DNA from: an uncultured Thermoproteales archaeon
Lineage (GTDB): Archaea > Thermoproteota > Thermoprotei > Thermoproteales > Thermoproteaceae
Direction: 5' to 3'
Assembly: GCA_946480885.1 (NCBI GenBank)
Contig: CAMLLK010000034.1
Location: 1 to 7,839, forward strand
DNA length: 7,839 nucleotides
Below, piece after piece: positions 6,011 through 7,839 of the stretch. The position numbers and the translations under genes were made by a program. Numbering within the stretch: the stretch's first letter is position 1; each line of letters starts with the position of its first letter. The notes beneath the pieces were generated by a model. The model saw nothing but the letters and a program-made list of their open reading frames with translations. It did not search any database and was not told where the DNA came from.

Positions 6011-7552
6011 GTGGACTTAGGACCTGAGAGAGAAGATGGGAATATTGAGTATAAACTTACTCTCGGCTCCGACGTCGATAGACTAGCTGGACAGTTGAGG
6101 CGCCGTCTAGCAGAGGGGGGAGGGGAGGCGATTTATCTAATCGGAGTAGCTGATGACGGGAGGCCTATAGGCCTACCCGACGACGAGTTGTTAAGGGCTT
6201 TGACTGTATTGAAAGAAATGGCGAAGAAGGCCGGCGCCTCTCTCTACATATTAAGAGTGGCAGAGGGGACTAGGGGGAAGATAGCAGAAGTTTTATTGAG
6301 GTCTGTGGGGAGGGAGGAGCCTCCGCCCACTGTCACTGTGGCGACTATTGGAAACGTAGACGCTGGGAAGTCTACACTTGTGGGGGTGTTGACCACTGGC
6401 AGACTAGACGACGGTAAGGGGTCGGCGAGAGCCTACGCCTCGCGGTTTAAACACGAAGTTTTGACTGGCCGCACCTCCTCTGTCTCGTATAGACTATTGG
6501 GTTTTGTTGGCGACTCTGTCGTAAACCATAGCTTAGTCGACCCGCTTGACGAAGGAGAGGTCTATAGGAGGTCTGACAAACTGGTGTTGTTAGTAGACGT
6601 AGGGGGCCACGAGAGATACATCCGCACGGCGCTTAGAGGTCTCTTCAGCTCTATGCCAGACTACGCCATGTTGGTAGTGGCCGCCAACTCGGGGGTGCAG
6701 AAGATGACAAAAGAACATCTAGGCATCGCCGTCGCCATGGGGGTGCCGGTGTTTGTAGTAGTCACTAGAATAGACTTAGCGCCTCAGGAAGTCTTTAGAA
6801 GAACTATAGACGACGTGTTTAAACTCTTAAAGACGCCGGGGGTTAGCAAAATTCCCTACGTTGTAAGAGACTTAGGCGACGTAGTATTGGCGGCGAGAGC
6901 GATGCCTGCGGGCCGCGTGGCACCTGTATTCTATATATCAAATGTCACAGGCCACGGCGTAGATCTTCTGTTGAAATTTCTATCGCTACTTCCAGCTAGG
7001 AGGAAGTGGGACCCCGCTGGCGACTTCATAATGTATATTTCAGATATATATATCGTCAGAGGCGTGGGGGTAGTGGTCGGCGGAGTGGTGGAGAGGGGGT
7101 CTGTGGGTGTGGGGGAGAGAGTGTGGGTTGGCCCTATGGAGGACGGCAGATGGAGCCAGGCAGTTGTCAAGTCGATTCATCTCAATAGGACGCCTGTGGA
7201 GTACGCAAAGGCGGGGAGTTTTGTCACAATTGCGCTGGACAAAGTAGATAGAGTAGAAAAGGGCATGGCATTGGCGAAGAGACCTCTCGGCGCCTTTAGA
7301 GAAATAGAGGCGGACGTGTTAGTGCTACGCCACCCCACTGTGATTAAGCCCGGATTTACTGGCGTTTTTCACTATAAAGCTATTCGCGCAAATGGCTACA
7401 TTAAAGAGATTGAAAATGGAGAGTTAATGATGGGCGACAGGGGGGTAGTCAAAATCTTCTTGACTAGGCATTGGTATTTAGACATGGTGGATTTTATATT
7501 TCGAAACAGCACCACGAGGATATTTGGCAGAATTTTAAAAATCAACAATTGA
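6011..7552 (+). CDS. GTPBP1-family translational GTPase (EF-1A-like)
   Basis: The 513-residue protein belongs to the GTPBP1/GP-1 branch of the EF-Tu/EF-1A superfamily. An N-terminal segment (1-105, starting PEREDGNIEYK, typical of archaeal members) precedes the G domain: G1 GNVDAGKST (114-122), G2 around T155 in GRTSS, G3 DVGGHE (196-201), G4 TRID (252-255, T-R replacing N-K as in this family) and G5 SNVTG (310-314). Two beta-barrel domains follow (about 335-430 and 431-513), ending in the family-like FRNSTTRIFGRIL. Eukaryotic GTPBP1 has been linked to aminoacyl-tRNA delivery and exosome-mediated mRNA decay; the archaeal role is not settled. The start is GTG, directly after a T7 run; no other in-frame start is seen between it and the hppA stop, and the conserved PEREDG block begins at residue 5. 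Its 3' end overlaps the convergent Rpp29 gene by 11 bases. Confidence 0.93.
   Translation: MDLGPEREDGNIEYKLTLGSDVDRLAGQLRRRLAEGGGEAIYLIGVADDGRPIGLPDDELLRALTVLKEMAKKAGASLYILRVAEGTRGKIAEVLLRSVGREEPPPTVTVATIGNVDAGKSTLVGVLTTGRLDDGKGSARAYASRFKHEVLTGRTSSVSYRLLGFVGDSVVNHSLVDPLDEGEVYRRSDKLVLLVDVGGHERYIRTALRGLFSSMPDYAMLVVAANSGVQKMTKEHLGIAVAMGVPVFVVVTRIDLAPQEVFRRTIDDVFKLLKTPGVSKIPYVVRDLGDVVLAARAMPAGRVAPVFYISNVTGHGVDLLLKFLSLLPARRKWDPAGDFIMYISDIYIVRGVGVVVGGVVERGSVGVGERVWVGPMEDGRWSQAVVKSIHLNRTPVEYAKAGSFVTIALDKVDRVEKGMALAKRPLGAFREIEADVLVLRHPTVIKPGFTGVFHYKAIRANGYIKEIENGELMMGDRGVVKIFLTRHWYLDMVDFIFRNSTTRIFGRILKINN
7537..7541 (-). terminator. Short T-run directly after the Rpp29 stop
   Basis: On the minus strand the TGA stop of the Rpp29-like gene (7544-7542) is followed at once by five T, then AAAATTC. 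This is a weak candidate terminator lying inside the 3' end of the convergent GTPase gene. Five T is at the low end for archaeal termination. Confidence 0.25.
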
Positions 7553-7778
7553 ACAGCCTCCTGTCTCTATATCCAAGGAGGCGGGAGCCGTGGACTAACT
7601 TCTGGAGGTCGTAGATATAGAAATAACACAAAGCCTTTGGAATTTTTACAATCTTCAACCCAGTGTCTATATACACTATGTTGTGAGTCTCTCCCACCAC
7701 TATCCCCACTGTTTTATATGGACACTTATAGACGGCGACTCGTCTACCCAGTAGGTCTACGCACACTTTCTTTTTCAA
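7542..7778 (-). CDS. rnp1: RNase P protein component 1, Rpp29/Pop4-like, compact form
   Basis: This 78-residue protein matches the Rpp29 fold (Sm-like barrel): LLGRRVAVYK (9-18), GIVVGETHNIVYIDTG (25-40, family pattern GivvdETkNtl.ie), KIPKALCYFYI (45-55, family PKa...FeF) and HGSRLLGYRDRRL (63-75, family GslLvgRPEDR). In archaea Rpp29 pairs with Rpp21 on the RNase P RNA and aids 5' trimming of pre-tRNA. Compared with typical Rpp29, the loop between the first strand and the GIVV strand is about four residues shorter, the P of RPEDR is replaced (YRDR), and there is little tail at either end. The start is TTG at 7778; GTG four codons later is possible. An in-frame TGA at 7784-7782 rules out a longer N-terminus in the sequence shown. 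It is convergent with the GTPase gene. The gene ends seven bases from adapter contamination, so its promoter is not visible. Confidence 0.8.
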   Translation of the reverse strand: MKKKVCVDLLGRRVAVYKCPYKTVGIVVGETHNIVYIDTGLKIVKIPKALCYFYIYDLQKLVHGSRLLGYRDRRLFNC

Positions 7779-7785
7779 TAGTCAA

Positions 7786-7818
7786 AGATCGGAAGAGCGT
7801 CGTGTAGGGAAAGAGTGT
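7786..7818. other. Illumina TruSeq adapter sequence (artefact)
   Basis: From 7786 the sequence begins AGATCGGAAGAGC and continues as the reverse-complement TruSeq universal adapter through 33 bases to AGAGTGT at 7818. This is library adapter read through from an insert that ended at about 7785, with A7786 probably the A-tail. It is not genomic and should be trimmed. Confidence 0.97.
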
Positions 7819-7839
7819 AGTTGTCGGGGGGGGGGGGGG
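7819..7839. other. Possible index bases and poly-G tail (artefact)
   Basis: After the adapter come a few bases (AGTTGTC, 7819-7825), where an i5 index would lie in a dual-index library, and then 14 G to the end (7826-7839). Poly-G is the no-signal output of two-colour Illumina chemistry. The normal adapter continuation after an index is not seen, so the index reading is uncertain, but the tail is clearly technical. Confidence 0.9.

Noticed and set aside
7033..7055. AT-rich stretch with repeated TATA in the GTPase gene as a promoter
   Set aside because: It encodes the conserved strand MYISDIYIV at the start of the second domain, and no gene begins at a suitable distance downstream.
6151..7433. 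TGATGA at 6151-6156 and ATGATGG at 7427-7433 as possible C boxes of guide RNAs
   Set aside because: Both lie in conserved coding sequence of the GTPase. The first lacks the purine before TGATGA and the second has a mismatch at the last position; I saw no matching D box and stem.
7771..7775. Five T on the plus strand as a GTPase terminator
   Set aside because: It lies more than 200 bases past the GTPase stop, inside the Lys-rich N-terminal codons of the Rpp29-like gene, and is too short to be convincing.
7826..7839. G-run that could be read as a G-quadruplex or telomere-like end
   Set aside because: It follows sequencing adapter directly and is the typical no-signal output of two-colour sequencing chemistry.

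Overview
The window looks like one end of an assembled contig from a hyperthermophilic crenarchaeon of the Thermoproteales, most like Pyrobaculum or a close relative. The evidence is an archaeal A-type ATPase subunit, a potassium-independent membrane pyrophosphatase, a GTPBP1-type GTPase and a RNase P Rpp29-like protein. AGA/AGG codons dominate for Arg and ATA for Ile, GTG and TTG starts occur, genes are tightly packed, and AT-rich boxes sit about 25 bases before start codons with no Shine-Dalgarno sequence, as expected for leaderless mRNAs. The genus assignment is inferred from these traits, not from a search.

Layout: on the minus strand, reading right to left, three tightly coupled genes run from 3653 to 23: the A-type ATPase subunit I/a (atpI), a short methylenetetrahydrofolate-reductase-like TIM-barrel protein, and a Cas4-like RecB nuclease with a complete active site and iron-sulfur cysteines. 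The first two overlap by one base and the second and third are two bases apart, so they probably form one transcript. A 156-base divergent promoter region (3654-3809) separates this operon from hppA (3810-5975, plus strand), a K+-independent proton-pumping pyrophosphatase. Beyond two T-runs lies a GTPBP1/EF1A-like GTPase (6011-7552, plus). A compact RNase P p29 subunit gene (7778-7542, minus) runs convergently and overlaps the end of the GTPase gene by 11 bases.

The two ion-pumping genes, atpI and hppA, share one divergent control region. It carries a striking overlapping palindrome and direct-repeat element at 3687-3706, directly upstream of the atpI promoter, which is the best candidate for an uncharacterised regulatory site. 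The GTPase and Rpp29 genes both belong to RNA or translation functions.

The last 54 bases are not biological. From 7786 the sequence is Illumina TruSeq adapter, followed by a 14-base G run. The genuine sequence therefore ends at about 7785, just before the Rpp29 start codon. I see no CRISPR array, mobile element, tRNA or rRNA, and no gene-free stretch longer than about 160 bases. I do not find a clear new multi-gene system; the strongest leads are the Rpp29 gene, the operator-like element and the odd atpI / MTHFR-like / cas4-like operon.
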